This document shows positions 12,701-24,600 of a stretch of 64,000 nucleotides of DNA, in pieces. The stretch's first letter is position 1. Each line of letters begins with the position of its first letter. The DNA is taken from positions 10,243,922 through 10,307,921 of the forward strand of contig OZ023273.1 of assembly GCA_964007475.1 (NCBI GenBank), given 5' to 3'. This DNA comes from Hybos culiciformis (Eukaryota > Arthropoda > Insecta > Diptera > Hybotidae). The position numbers were made by a program, and so were the translations under genes. A model generated the notes under the pieces. That model did not search any database, was not told where the DNA came from, and saw nothing but the letters and a program-made list of their open reading frames with translations.

Positions 12701-15700
12701 TTAATTCATCCTGAATAAATATTACTTTTTTCAATTCTTCGTTAGTAGTGTATGAATCTAAATAAATAAAAAAAAAAGTTGAAATATTGTTCATTTTTTG
12801 TGTTAAGCCAAAATTTACCCAATTCGTATAAAATCTCAGCTTGAGCTAGAATATCGTCTGATTTGATTTTTAATTTTTTAGTTAAAGACAATAAGTTTGC
12901 ACAATCACGTAAAATATGAGATGTTTTATGTAAATTTTCCAAGAATCTGGTTTGTTTCTCAACCGAATTATATTGATTATTCAATTGATTTTTCAATTTA
13001 TTCGCGCTGAACAAGATTTTAGTCATTTGACTATTTACCTAAGTATAGATAACATTCACATTAAAACTTTAAAATAAAATACATACATTTAAAGAGAATA
13101 AAATCTTACTAACGGAATTTAGTGATAAATCTAATTGAATTGCGTGAGATGACTGCGATAATAATGCTCCATAATTATTGCGGACCTATTTTAAATAATT
13201 AAATGCTCATTAAATTGAAGTTTAATTATATATAATAATGTAACTAATAAAATTTCAGGCCAAAATTACTTAACTAAACAAAATATTTGGAAAAATATTC
13301 TAAACGATTTTAAATCAAAAGTCTTTCAAACAAAACAAATAAATTATCAACTTATTAAGTGGGAAAAAAGAAGTCCACATACATATGTGTATAAAATTCT
13401 TATTAAACCACCCAAAATATGGATGCTTAGTTCCAAACAAAGAACAACTTATATGTGGATTTTGTGGAGAAAATGAACGTCCATCAAGAAAATGGACAAC
13501 ATCAACATCAAGAGGATGCAAAGAATAAAAAAAAACTTATCAAGAAAAATAATACGGTATTAGAAAAATATTTTATGATGAATAATTTTACTAATCCAAA
13601 TTAAAAATTTAATTTAAAACAAATGCAAATAATGATAACAAATATATATTAATTACATATGTCGGAAACATAAATAAAGCTTTAAATAATATTAACAATA
13701 AATAAGGAGTAAAGACGTAGTTGTTAACGATCACGGAAAAAAACTTAAAGGTTTCTAATTGAAATGTAGTCAAATCAGTAAGTATTTAACTCACATTCGA
13801 AATAACTGACCTTAATTAATAATTTTCGGTAATGTTGGATATTCTTTCTCTTTTTTCTCTAACCGTAAGCATCACATTTTTAGCCCGTACGTTTTTATTA
13901 AATGTCCGTCCGTCCGTCCGCTACTTAAATACTTATAAGTTTTGAGCAGCCAAGCGATTTTTACACTTTATAATCTTTACATACTTTCTCGTTCACTTTC
14001 ACCTCGACAAAAAAAATGAGATTCTATCATTTCAGGTTTCGGATTTCGAGGCTCTCAACCCGCCAACGGTCAATATAATTTTCTTATAAAATTTTTGTTA
14101 AATAAATTCAGATTAAAATAATTATAATGATTAGTATCGTAGACGAAACTATGTTGAAATAAGGAAATAATAGAGTATAACAAATTTTTTTTTGATAATC
14201 AAATGAAGACAAAGGACTGAAATCCCAGATATTTTTTTCTTCAAATTATGGGATTTTGGATACTGGATTCTATACTCGGGATTTTGGCTTGCACGGGCTT
14301 AGATCCCATTATAGCTACATTAATAAATAAACAACGTTACTAAAAAAAATTGTGGTTTTGTTAGTAATTATAAGGTAGGTACCTACATATGTAGGAAAAG
14401 TTCACAAAATATGAATTTTGGAGAAATAAGCGAAACGTTGAAATTTAAGATATAATAAAAAATTCTCAAATTAAATTTTGCAATAAAAATTGAATTTTTA
14501 ATTTTGAAACCTATTATTATTTTTCAATTTTAAATTTTATATATTTGTTTTTGTTAATTTCCTTTTTTGTCATTTATAATTGAATTAGGTAGGTAGGTAC
14601 TTACTTTTATTTTGCATTTTCTAAATAAACTTAATTTACTTAACCAAAACTGCGATTGGGTGTATCCAAGAGGGAATATACGATAAGCCACAAAATTGTA
14701 ATGGAATCGATGATTCTTATATATATAAATAAAATTATTTGTCCAAAAATGCCTTCTTATTTAATTAATTAAACCTGCATTAAGAACTGACAAATGGTAG
14801 GTATTACGCATGCTATAAATAATAACGAATTAAAAATAATTCAAAATCTTACGAACTTGTGTTTGGAGCTCCAACGATAGATATTCCAGTCCTAAAAATA
14901 AATTATCATGATGTGAACTGGAATTTATGCACGTCATAAATAATACAATTTATTTTAATAATAAATGAAATGAAAGTTAATTCAATAAGAATTTATTTAG
15001 AGACTACCTAGTAGCTTTACAGCAATAAAGTTAGTGTCAATTAATGAAGTATCCGTATGATGATCAGATCATGATATAAATCACAAGAAGTCCTTTAGCT
15101 ATCCTGTTGTATTCTTTAATAAATACGAACCTATCTATGCAATGTGTTTGTTTATTAATCACCACAAATGTGTACATTTAAATTTGTAGTTTTCTTATAG
15201 ATCAAAGGACACTTAAAAAGAAGTTTACTTCGAACGAAACTAATAAATTTGAAATTTAAAAAAAAATCTTAATATTGTTTCAATATCTAAAATGTTTAAC
15301 TATGTTAAGTAGTTAGATAGGAACCTAATTACCTACATCAATACCAGCTGAGCTAGTTGCCTACCACTGAGCTATAAGAATAACAATTTTTTTTTTTAAT
15401 TAATATTAGTTAGGTAGGTAGACCTAGACTAGATATTGGTTTGTTTCGGAAAATTCTGAAAAACTACGGAAATACCTAGAATGTATATTTTACATGACTG
15501 TAGACGAGAAACTATTAATTGTTTTAGTTGTCATCTCGGGGACACATAAAAACATACCTTTTGACAATTTTTGTATTTGATCTGAAATGGTTAACGACGC
15601 CACTATACTTGGATTTGGCTTTGAAAGGAAATGCTGGAAAAATTCTAGAAAAAAGTTATAGAATGAAAATGCTGACGTCAACTCAAAGAATTCAATTTTA

Positions 15701-15761
15701 TTTATTAAATTTATTACTTACCTTTTTTTTCAATATCATAAACATTTTCAGAATTCTTCAT
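9757..15761 (-). CDS. COG5: Conserved oligomeric Golgi complex subunit 5, nine exons, 745 aa
   Basis: COG5 is a lobe-B subunit of the COG tethering complex, which docks retrograde vesicles at the Golgi. The exons are 15761-15722, 15644-15558, 14891-14857, 13185-13114, 13038-12819, 12757-11308, 10659-10487, 10430-10391 and 9877-9757. All introns are GT-AG and every phase joins, giving 745 residues, close to the usual insect length. The N-terminus runs MKNSENVYDIEKKEFFQHF, then DQIQKLSKGLEYLSLELQTQ, matching the conserved EQLAKLAQGI..LD..LH.Q stretch. The large exon carries GPGKTPNLVTSQHFRSKLW, like the family motif GPGR..P..GN..AFR..LW, and later SLYMKEFQ and ILRPLSQFGRKRL. The last exons give QSPHASCNWS, VQWLTDHLDDKERLELIAGA and YDSVYPYLMNFF, as in COG5 C-termini. 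Exons 1 and 3 are only 40 and 35 bases and would be missed by ORF scanning. The start is the first ATG of exon 1. In Drosophila the orthologue is four way stop. Confidence 0.94.
13336..13529 (+). pseudogene. Unassigned open frame in COG5 intron 3, possible gene fragment
   Basis: On the plus strand, opposite COG5, a frame of roughly 60 codons ends at a stop near 13529. It contains HPKYGCLVPNKEQLICGFCG followed by ENERPSRKWTTSTSRGCKE. Its amino-acid composition (C, G, P, W, H) is unlike random AT-rich translation, and the CxxC pair suggests a former zinc-binding segment. There is no convincing upstream exon or start in context. I do not recognise the family. It may be a fragment of a transposed or retrocopied gene; the opposite strand is also open over part of it. 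Confidence 0.25.
15314..15374 (-). ncRNA. Possible degenerate tRNA-like / SINE head in COG5 intron 2
   Basis: On the minus strand the sequence TAGCTCAGTGGTAG matches a pol III A-box context (TRGYNNARNNG) exactly. About 50 bases further is AGGTTCCTATCT, which agrees with the first half of a B-box (GGTTC) only. There is no tRNA cloverleaf I can draw with confidence. It is most simply a decayed tRNA-derived SINE head, or chance. Confidence 0.25.
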
Positions 15762-16554
15762 ATTTATAAGTTATAAAATTACAAAATAAGTTTATTTCAA
15801 AATTTCATAAATTCACTTAATTTTACCAGAGATTCACATTCACAATTCACTGACACTGAGTGATTGAGCAGCAGAGGAAGGCAAAAAAAAATTGGCAAAT
15901 GTACACTTATAAATATGACACTTTTATTGACAATTGGGATTTACCTCTGGTGTTATTAATCGCAAAAAAAACAATTTGTTTTTTTTTTGTATAGAAATAA
16001 TAAAGAAAAAAATTGACTACCAAACTGTTTATTGCCATTAACACTAGGGGTGTGTTCCCATTGCCATAATAAAACTGCTGGAAATTGTTCGAAGCCGATT
16101 AAAGTTATATTATTTGTCTGCAGCCGCCGTTTAACATTCTTTTTGACATTTCGCCTGCGTCGCACTTCATGTTGCGTTAAAAAAATAAATAAATAAAAAT
16201 GTATAAACAAAAAAAATTAGTCAATCAAACTCAAAGTCAAATCTCATCTCATCACTTCACTATCATTAATTCACTATTCCAAATCCAAGATTCTCAGTAG
16301 GTAGGTATATATCGAATCCAGTACCAATAAAAGTAGACAGTAGAATTGATCTTGATCGTTATTGATTTGATTATCACTTCACTACTATAAGTACTGATTA
16401 CCTTGTGAGAAGTGAGATTAGGTAGGTATCTTGAATTTAAAATTTATTTAAAATAAAAACAACAGTTCCTCCAATCCAAAAATACCTATATTTATTATAT
16501 TTACAAATTTGAGCTAAAAAAATAAAGTAGTCACACTAGGTATTATACTTAAAA
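15762..16554. promoter_or_regulatory. Divergent promoter region between COG5 and ELOF1
   Basis: COG5 (minus) and ELOF1 (plus) start codons lie back to back across about 790 bases, so both promoters must lie here unless upstream non-coding exons exist. The sequence is a little less homopolymeric than its surroundings. I could not identify a convincing TATA box with a correctly spaced initiator for either gene. Open frames inside it on both strands look incidental. Confidence 0.5.
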
Positions 16555-16867
16555 ATGGGTAGAAGGAAATCCAAAAGAAAGCCACCACCAAAACGAAAAG
16601 CTATTGTACCACTTGACCAACAATTCAATTGTCCATTTTGTAATCATGAAAAGTCGTGCGACGTGAAGATGTGAGTGTGATACATATTATAAGATCATAA
16701 CTTTTTATTGTAAAATTTTTTTTATTTATTTCAGGGATAAAAGTCGGAACACTGCACGTATATCTTGTAGAGTGTGTCTCGAGGAATATCAAACATCTAT
16801 AAATTTCTTGTCAGAACCAATAGATGTTTACAATGACTGGGTTGACGCATGTGATGCTGTCAATTAG
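16555..16867 (+). CDS. ELOF1: Transcription elongation factor 1 homolog (ELOF1), 82 aa
   Basis: This is a small zinc-binding elongation factor that rides on RNA polymerase II and helps transcription through chromatin and transcription-coupled repair. The exons are 16555-16670 and 16735-16867, with a GT-AG intron and in-frame junction, giving 82 residues (family about 83). The basic start [15 protein letters not shown] is the family signature. It is followed by a four-cysteine zinc ribbon: CPFC ([15 protein letters not shown]) and then CRVC ([20 protein letters not shown]). The C-terminal [17 protein letters not shown] is nearly invariant in this family. The gene is divergent from COG5 and convergent with NDUFB2. 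A likely AATAAA is at 16971-16976. This is a confident call. Confidence 0.97.
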
Positions 16868-17548
16868 TCTCATTTCCAGCGCAATATAATTTAATTACTT
16901 ATATAGTGTTATTTTAATTTAGTTGAAACCTAACAAAATTAGTTATTTTGCGTGCTTTGTGGAATTTTTAAATAAAAATATGTACATCTAAGTTCAAAAA
17001 AATGTGTAAATTGTTTTTGTTCGAATAAGTTAAATCAGAAAAAAACATAATATCCTAAGAAACTACAAGAAGGGTTTTTTATTCCACATTTCCCTTAATA
17101 TCCTAAGACTTTCTACTTAAACAATTTCATTTATAAATTTAAAAATGTGTAACGAATAAGAAATTGGTGAAAATGTGTAACGAATAAGAAATTGGTTGTT
17201 CTACTGTTTAGACATGAAAAATTAAACACTATATAACAAACTTTAATATTAACTTAAAAATATTAAATAGGCATTATTACCTAAGAAAAGCATAAAAACG
17301 TTGATAAAAGTAAATAAAGAATTAAATTTTCGCGTAAAAAAAATACTTCTTTTTTTGAACTAAATTTTTACTCAAACATTTCCGTTCATAAATAGTTTTC
17401 TTTCGATATCATCATTGTAATAAATTTCAACGTAAAAATTTAACTTTAAATTTTCGATTCTTTAGAAATCATAATTTTATTAATCTAAAACCCAAGAATA
17501 GGCTTATTATTTTTTAACATTTTTTTTTAATATATTCACATTCTTAAT
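16868..17548. other. Convergent 3' region between ELOF1 and NDUFB2
   Basis: This holds the 3' untranslated regions of two convergent genes. A 28-base unit containing ATGTGTAACGAATAAGAAAT is tandemly duplicated at about 17141-17197. Nothing else is recognised. Confidence 0.55.
16971..16976 (+). terminator. Polyadenylation signal AATAAA, ELOF1
   Basis: This is a canonical hexamer about 100 bases after the ELOF1 stop, in a plausible position for 3' end formation. Confidence 0.45.
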
Positions 17549-18475
17549 CTAATTCTCATCTGCTGGGATTCCTAATTCAGCATTAGTCCATTTCTTGGGA
17601 TTTGGATACGGGAATTCACCCTGAAAATTGAAATTTTATATTAGTAAGACATTCATACAATATTCTTCAAAAAGCTTAGTTTTATATTATATTTAAAATG
17701 ATTGATTTTAGTTATTGTTCTTTAAAACTCCGTCCCCAAATTAAACATATTCGGTACCTCCCCAAATATAACATGTTTGAAAAAAAAATTAGAAAGTCTA
17801 AAAATTCAAATGGAAATATTGAAAAAAACTGATTGTTGTTTTACTAAACACTTATATATTTACGCTGATTTTTCTTTATTTTTCCAGTTGGTTTTCTTAG
17901 AGCCAGTTTAATTCAAAATACAATAAATATTTTTGAATAGAAAAGATTTGAATACGCTACAAAGTGAATAAAAATTATACCTATTGAACAAACGTTATGT
18001 AGGTACTTTCATACCAAGATTCAAAAATACGAGCCAAAAATCCTTTGGTTAGTACTTACAGACAGCAATAAATCTTTTATTGTAATTTATTAGGTACCTG
18101 TCTACCTATGTACCTAACTACTTATATAAATAATAAGTACCTAATAATAAATATTATAAATATACCGTGATATGTTCGTGCTCATGCCAAAGATGCCATA
18201 AGATCCACCACCACATGTATCCACCAACAACTTGAGCTCCTATCAATATAATTTTTGGATGTTTCTTAACTCCTGTACGATAATTAACACTTAAAAGATA
18301 AAAAAAATTAAGGAATTATTCATAATGTTTCAATATTATGTTACATAATTTATTATTCTGTTACTTACGCATGTCCACCATTCCTAATGCCACCAATGGC
18401 ATTTCTGCCAGCAGGCGAACTTTTAATAAAATTTTGTATAGTTCGAGACAATAACAAGCCTCTTGAAGCTAACAT
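17549..18475 (-). CDS. NDUFB2: NADH dehydrogenase [ubiquinone] 1 beta subcomplex subunit 2, 100 aa
   Basis: This is an accessory subunit (AGGG type) of mitochondrial complex I, in the inner-membrane arm. The exons are 18475-18369, 18289-18166 and 17620-17549. Introns are GT-AG and all phases join, giving 100 residues. The N-terminus MLASRGLLLSRTIQNFIKSS is basic and amphipathic, as expected for a mitochondrial presequence. The middle exon encodes one membrane segment (ILIGAQVVGGYMWWWILWHL) followed by WHEHEHIT. The last exon gives GEFPYPNPKKWTNAELGIP, matching the family's GHFP.P.P..WTDEELGIP terminus. The membrane stretch with three consecutive tryptophans and the HEHEH motif are characteristic. 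The gene converges with ELOF1 and diverges from the ACAP gene. Confidence 0.94.
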
Positions 18476-19020
18476 TTTACTTGTATAAATTCAGAAATCG
18501 GGCTATCAATAAGAGAATAAATAGTAGAGAAAACAATTGAAAGAAAAGTGTAAAAAAAATTGACAAGTTTCATAAAAATAAAAATATTGTTTGACGTTTG
18601 TTGTGTAAGTAAGAAAAGTCGAAGAAGTATAATTATATGAGATTAGTGTTGCCACAGTTGTAGCTGCAGCTGTGCTGGGTACCTCCAATTTTCATACTGA
18701 ATTCTTGAAAAAATGTAACCCTTTTTGGTCATATTTACACTATGATGTATGCATCTAATTTTTTTTAACTATTTTTTGTTGCTCCACAACCTTGAGGGAT
18801 TTTTTTGTTGACAAGCAGGTGTAAAACGCTGGGATGAAGTAAAAGAATTGGATGTTTGCATCATAATGGAGGCTTTGCTAATGTATGCCAAGCAAAACTT
18901 AAAGCGTTTCTAAGGTAGCTCCTAATGCTACATTAAAGAAATCCGTTCACAATTTAGTTTATTGCTGTTTTTAATTTTTTTTTTAAACGACATACTTTTG
19001 TTTTTTTCTTTAAAAAAAAA

Positions 19021-20872
19021 CAGTGCCAACATTCAAAATAAAGAGAAAATGGCCCTTATCATGGAATTCGTTTTCACCTTTCGAATTCGCTAAAAGCGAA
19101 TTTCCGAATCATGGAATTCGATAGTGAATTTCCTTATAAATTTTCAGTTTTGGCGAATGTCAATTTTCAATTTTCAATTAAAAATGCAATTTCAATTTCC
19201 ATTTTTACTCTTTTATTTATTAACATTCCTATTACTAGGTGGGGCAACTTTTTATTTAAGCTGCCCCACCTAGAAATTTTTTTTTTGGGTTTTTTATTAA
19301 AATCACAATTCGCCGCGTATCTAACTTTCGCTCTGCATCTCTAACCATATCATAGAATTCGACACCTAACTGAGCGAAACGTCAAAAAAAATCGAATGTA
19401 AGAATACAAAAACAAAAACAAAAAAGTATATAATTTTTTTATGAAGAAGTGTTTTTTTATAATTTTCAAGTCTCTTTTTTTTAAATAAAAATAAAAATTG
19501 TTAGCTAAAGTGCCGTTTCCTTGAACCACTCAGAAAGGGCTGAAACTTGGAGGGGTGGTAGAGGCGGTGCCCAAACTCCCAAAACTGAAATCAGTTCTTG
19601 GGGCAAAGGCCCTGTTTCGGAGATAGGGCCCCCCAAAGTTTTCATACATTTTTGTATAGTAAAATTTTTTTGTGCCCGTTTTGCCCTATTTTTGGGCAGG
19701 TAATAGAGGTGGTCCCTGAAATGTTAAATCGGAGACGGTTTTTGCGGGAAGGCCCCCATTTCGGAGTTATGGCCCTTCAAAATTTTCATACGTTACATCA
19801 TACGTTTAGCCTTTTTCCAAAAAGTTTTAAACAACTTTGACGAGAAATTAATTTTTCAAAAAACGGGGGCGGGCGGTCACTACCCAAAAAAAGGGCAAAT
19901 CGGGCACAAAAAAAAATTTTTTTTTGGGCACCACCTCTACCCCCCCCTCCAAGTTTCAGCCCATTCTGAGTGATTGAAGAAAACGGCACTTCGCCAGCTA
20001 TTTTTATAAAACCAAATAAATTTATGTTAAAGTTCCCTTAGAAATGAAATACGGATAGATAAATTTTTTTTGGGCTGAAATTTATATCTAAAAAACTTTG
20101 CATCAGATTTATCTCAAATTTTTTTTTTTTTTTCGATTTTAAAATTTTTGAAAAGTAATGATTTTGATACTTTAAAGATTTTTAAATTAAGGATTTTCTA
20201 ATTTAACATTTTTTTAAAGAGTTTTCGTCATACCTACAACCGAAAAAATGAAATTTACACAAATTTTTTTTTAAATTCTACTGCATCAACTCAGTAGAAT
20301 CTAATTCGCAGTAAATTTTCGCAAAATCGAAATCGATGATACAAAATAAAAGATGTATTTTCGCCCGCCGAATGTATAATAGAACCCAATTCATAATTTT
20401 CCCTCCAATGGAAAAGTGGATGAAAATTTCCTCTCAATAAAATTTACGAATTTCTTTTTTTTAATTCATAGAAAAATGATTAAAGGGAATAACAACATTA
20501 TTTTCGAGTATTTTTTTTTTGCATAAAAATTTTTTTTTTTTTTTTGTAATATAATGAAAATTTTTATGTAAACCATAATTATTCTAGAAAATAAATATTA
20601 TTTTTTATTTTACTTATGAATTTTAAGATTTTATTCCTGTTTATTTTTGAATATAAAAAAAAAAAATTTTTTTACACCTACACTAAATAAATTACATCTA
20701 TGATAAACTGACAGATTAAAAACATTCGCCAAAAAAGCGTAGAATTCCATGTTACTGAAAAAGATTCGCAGCGATTTTGAGATTCGCGTCGAGTCGAAAA
20801 TGAAGGCGAGTTCCATGATAAGGGCCAATGGCTCAAACTTGTGCCAAAAAAAGCAGAAAAGTTGGCAGCTTG
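19021..20872. mobile_element. TIR element of about 1.85 kb, GGCCCTTATCATGGAA ends
   Basis: GGCCCTTATCATGGAA at 19051-19066 recurs as its reverse complement at 20811-20826. The homology continues inward (TTCGCTAAAAGCGAAT-type segments, then TTTTGGCGAATG). Outward it continues less clearly to CAGTGCCAAC at 19021 and GTTGGCAGCTTG at about 20861-20872. The CAGTG-like end would suit a hAT element, but I could not find a clean 8-base duplication, so the outer limits are approximate. The interior is AT-rich, has no transposase frame, and carries a separate nested element at 19503-19995. Confidence 0.6.
19503..19995. mobile_element. Nested MITE with GCTAAAGTGCCG / CGGCACTTCGCC ends
   Basis: The two halves are inverted: the left half contains GGCTGAAACTTGGAGGGG and GGTAGAGGCGGTGCCC, and the right half contains the reverse complements. 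The interior left arm runs through AAACTGAAATCAGTTCTTGG. The same arms appear in the element at 45598-46124 and as a fragment near 36480-36620, so this is a dispersed family. Short runs of G and C make it stand out from the AT-rich surroundings. Open frames on both strands here are repeat shadows. Confidence 0.75.
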
Positions 20873-21049
20873 TTTTTTCGAAAACTGTGGTGCGAATCCC
20901 ATATTTGATAATTAAAAAAAAATTCTGCAATGTGAATTATGAATAAGCTTCGTGAGTTTACGGACGACTAATACTTATTTGATAGTTATTTGTTAATTAA
21001 TTTTTAAATGAATAAAGAAAATTATTATCATACAAAAAAAATCTTATGT

Positions 21050-21300
21050 AGTAAACACAATTGGGGCGACAGCGACAACAACAGCGATAGCGACTATAAA
21101 AAAAAAAAATTGAAACCATATAGTACTAATTGTATGAGAATGAACATAATTGAAACGACATTGTTGCCTGGCGACAAATTAGAAATGTTTCTATTTTTTC
21201 GCCGGGCGACAACGACAACCATATATATATATTTTTTTTCTATTTGTTTATTTTTTTCCTGTTTATTTATTTCGTCACTGTCGCCGTTACTCCTGATTTA
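21050..21300. mobile_element. Decayed copy of the ACACAATTG / GCGACA-rich MITE family
   Basis: ACACAATTGGGGCGACAGCG followed by AGCGATAGCGACT matches the left end of the element at 48496-48645. Both then have the sequence of ACCATATA and TTGTATGAGAATGAA. The right part (GCCGGGCGACAACGACAACC and TCGTCACTGTCGCCGTTA) looks like a degenerate inverted end. Its limits are approximate. Confidence 0.55.
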
Positions 21301-21624
21301 GCAAAATGGTTTGTCCGGTTATGCTAACGTACTATTTATTGGTTTTTATGGTTTTTACACCCTCATCTCTAGAACATTTTTGCCACCTGAGCGCATCCAT
21401 TACCTACAGTTTTGAAAACTAAAGAATTTTGACATTTGTTGTTTTTGTTTTGATAATTTATATTAATTTTTCGGAAGAAAAATTAATTTTTTTTATTATT
21501 TATAAAAAAAATTTTAACAAAAAAAAATGTATTAATAAAGTTAATTAAAATTAAAAAAATAAAAAATATAAAAAAAAATAAAAATTAAAATTGTGCCTAA
21601 TTAATTTTTTTCAATTTCATAAAA

Positions 21625-24600
21625 ATGAAATCTATCGAATATACCGAAATATTGAAAGATTCACCGTGTTTTAGGTAAAAATCTAAAAAAAAAAAAAAGG
21701 AAATCGTAATTTTATGATTGTGACTCATTTTAAAAATGAAAAATTTATAAATAAATATTTAGCTACCCATTTAGTATTTCAATTTGTAGTTTAAAAAAAA
21801 ATTAATATTCTTATTTAAAATAATGAAAAACTTTCTCTTTTCAAATTTTTTTTTTCCAGCAGTTAGAAACAGAATAAAGAAAGATATGAAAAATATCGAT
21901 AATAATATTTAAAATTTTCGGCCAACATGGCTCATTTATTCGTTTGTTCAGTCAAAAAAAGTCAGATGACTGATGAAAAATATTTTCCCTTTAGTTCTAA
22001 CTCGTTATTAAGTTTCACTGATTTCCTTCGTTTTCGGCCAGGGAAATATTATCTCACTGTTTTATGCCCACTAACATACATACCTATCATTAAAAACAAA
22101 TGAAAAAAAAAACAAAGCGAACTCAGCCCTCAACTGAACTTAGTTATTTGTAGAAATTTCTTATAACTTATCTTAAACTGTTTCAAAATCTTATTCACAT
22201 TTTTTTTTTAGACAATTTTTGGTTAAAGAAGAAAATGAAATAGATAATTTGGAACAAAGGCTGGATAAAATTGTTAAAACTTGTGTTTTAGTTATTGATA
22301 GTGGAAAGGAATATGTTAAAAATCAAAGGTATACCTATACTTTGACAATTATTATGAAAAAAATGTATATGATTTTTAATTTTATTGTATATTGAATACA
22401 TTTCAGTGCATTTGCAACTTCGTTATGGGATTTACAAAAACATTTCTCTGGCGATAAAAATGCTCACAATGCGCTAGGTAAAATTATCGATTGTTTTCAA
22501 GTAAGTTAAATAAAAACTTTAATCTTACATCTAGGGTAAAAGCACCAGTAACCGCCCACTTAAGGAATTTTCAGACTTTGACAACGCATAAAAAATCGTG
22601 CATAAGAGATATTGAATACATCTTTATATTAATGGATAGCTAGAGCGATTCTCTATAATGAGTATTATCTGCTTATTTCATTTGAATTACGGTTTAAGAG
22701 AAAATTAGGTTTTTGTGAAAAAAGTCAATTTTTTCAGTAACCGCCCACTAAAATCTAGTATGCGCCCATATAAGTTCTAGTATCCGCCCATACAAATTTT
22801 GAAGAGAAATTGAAGTAAATTTGGCAAAAAAAAAATGTCAATTCTTTTCAGTTTTTTTTTAAATTTAAATACCTAATTATATTTATATTTATAAATAAAT
22901 ATACCTATAAAATGGAAGTAAATAAAATAAAATAATTAAATTTTGTCCTTAATTATACCTAACTTTAAGCTTTGCTTATACATTCACCACTTCATTATTC
23001 ATTAAAAAAACATACAACGAAAATAGCAAAAAAAATTAGTGAAACTTGATTAGCTTTATTTCTAATTAAATCCTCTGTTACTATCGCTCTCCATTTACTA
23101 ATGAATTCAACCTCTCTGATTGCACAATTGGAATCCCGCCCAAAAAATTTTATCAACCACTGTGCGCTGGAAATTTTTGTTGCTGAATTTTTTCTCTGGA
23201 TTTCCCTTTCAGCGGTGCTTTAATCAAGGAATAATCGTGCTGGGAAGATTCAAAAACAGAAATTTTGTCTTTGGTTTTTCTTTCCGAAGGTGTTAAAATC
23301 AAAGAAAAATCATTCTGGGCGGACTAAAAAACATTAATTTTTCCTACTGAATGTTTTTCTCTGGTTTTTCTTTCCGGAGATACTAAAATCAAGGAGAAAT
23401 CATTCTGAGCGTAATCATAAACAGAAATTTTTTCTATTGAATGTTGTTCTGTAATCGTTTTCCCTTTCGCAGGTCCAATAATCAAGGAAAAAGCGTACTG
23501 GGCGGGTTCAAAAACAACAATTTTTTCTACTGTTTTGTAACCGCCCATAGCGGGCGGTTATTGGAATAGTTGTAAAAAGTTGTTCCAGAAGACGCCCATC
23601 GTCTTTTTTATTATTAAAAATAAAAAAAAATATTTTTTTATTAAAAATCCATTTAAATAATATAATTTACTATTAAAAAAAAAAATAGTTACATGTGTAT
23701 TTTTTTTTATTCATAAAAATTTAATTGAATTAAAATTATGAATTCCTTAAACAAAATGAGACTTTTTCCACCGTTTTTAATTTTTGGTATTTCATCACAA
23801 ACTTAAACCAATTTTTTTAAAATTCCAGTTGGACCTATGCAACCAAAATTTGCAAGAGTGTTGCTGAAAACCGAGCAGACAAATTTGTGCTTTGAAATAA
23901 GCAAAACACTTGATACTTTCCTTAATATTTAAATATAAAGTTGAAAGTGGGCGGTTACTAGTACCGGGCGGGCTACTGGTGCATCTACCCTACCCTCTAT
24001 TTTTGTTTAATTTTTTTTAATTAAATTTTATTTTCAGGAAATGAATAAATTTCATACAACTTTGTTAGATCAAGCATCCCGAACGGTGTTGAAAAATTTG
24101 AGTCTCTTTGTTAAAGAAGATATTAGTCAAGTAAAGGATTATAAAAATCATTTTTTAAAAGTTTCTGAAAGCTTGGATAACGCTTTATTGAAAAATTCTC
24201 AGGTTAAATATTTTATTTTAATTAGAAGATAGCTATCAATAACCTAAGTAGGTACTTATTTATTTTTTGGGGGATTCTAGAGACCTAGGACACCACAATC
24301 TAGTTATGGATTATTACAAAACTCGTCGAAATAAAACGATAAGATAAAAAAAATTTTATTAACATTATTTTATCGAAAATTTTTAATGAATAGTTAGCTT
24401 TTGAAAGTGTTTAATGTTAAGGATTGGAATGGCCTTTTGAAAGCTCTCTTAACAATGAAAGGCTGAAAAAAATAATTTGAATAAGTAATGCACTTAATTT
24501 TTGGTCCTAAAAGTTTTTGTATTTCTTTAAAAACTTTATAAAATTTTTTTCTAGTTAAATAAAATGCCTTTCATGCCTAGAATTATTCTTTTTTAAATTA

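Larger units (their letters stand above)
18476..21624. other. Intergenic region between NDUFB2 and ACAP, with TIR elements
   Basis: There is no gene in these 3.1 kb. It holds a long TIR element with a second one nested in it, and a CGACA-rich element at 21050-21300, each listed separately. The short open frames on both strands at 19500-20000 and 20630-20950 are shadows of these repeats. Confidence 0.6.

Noticed and set aside
20631..20946. Overlapping frames on both strands
   Set aside because: They fall in the right arm of a TIR element whose left arm has no matching frame; no homology recognised.
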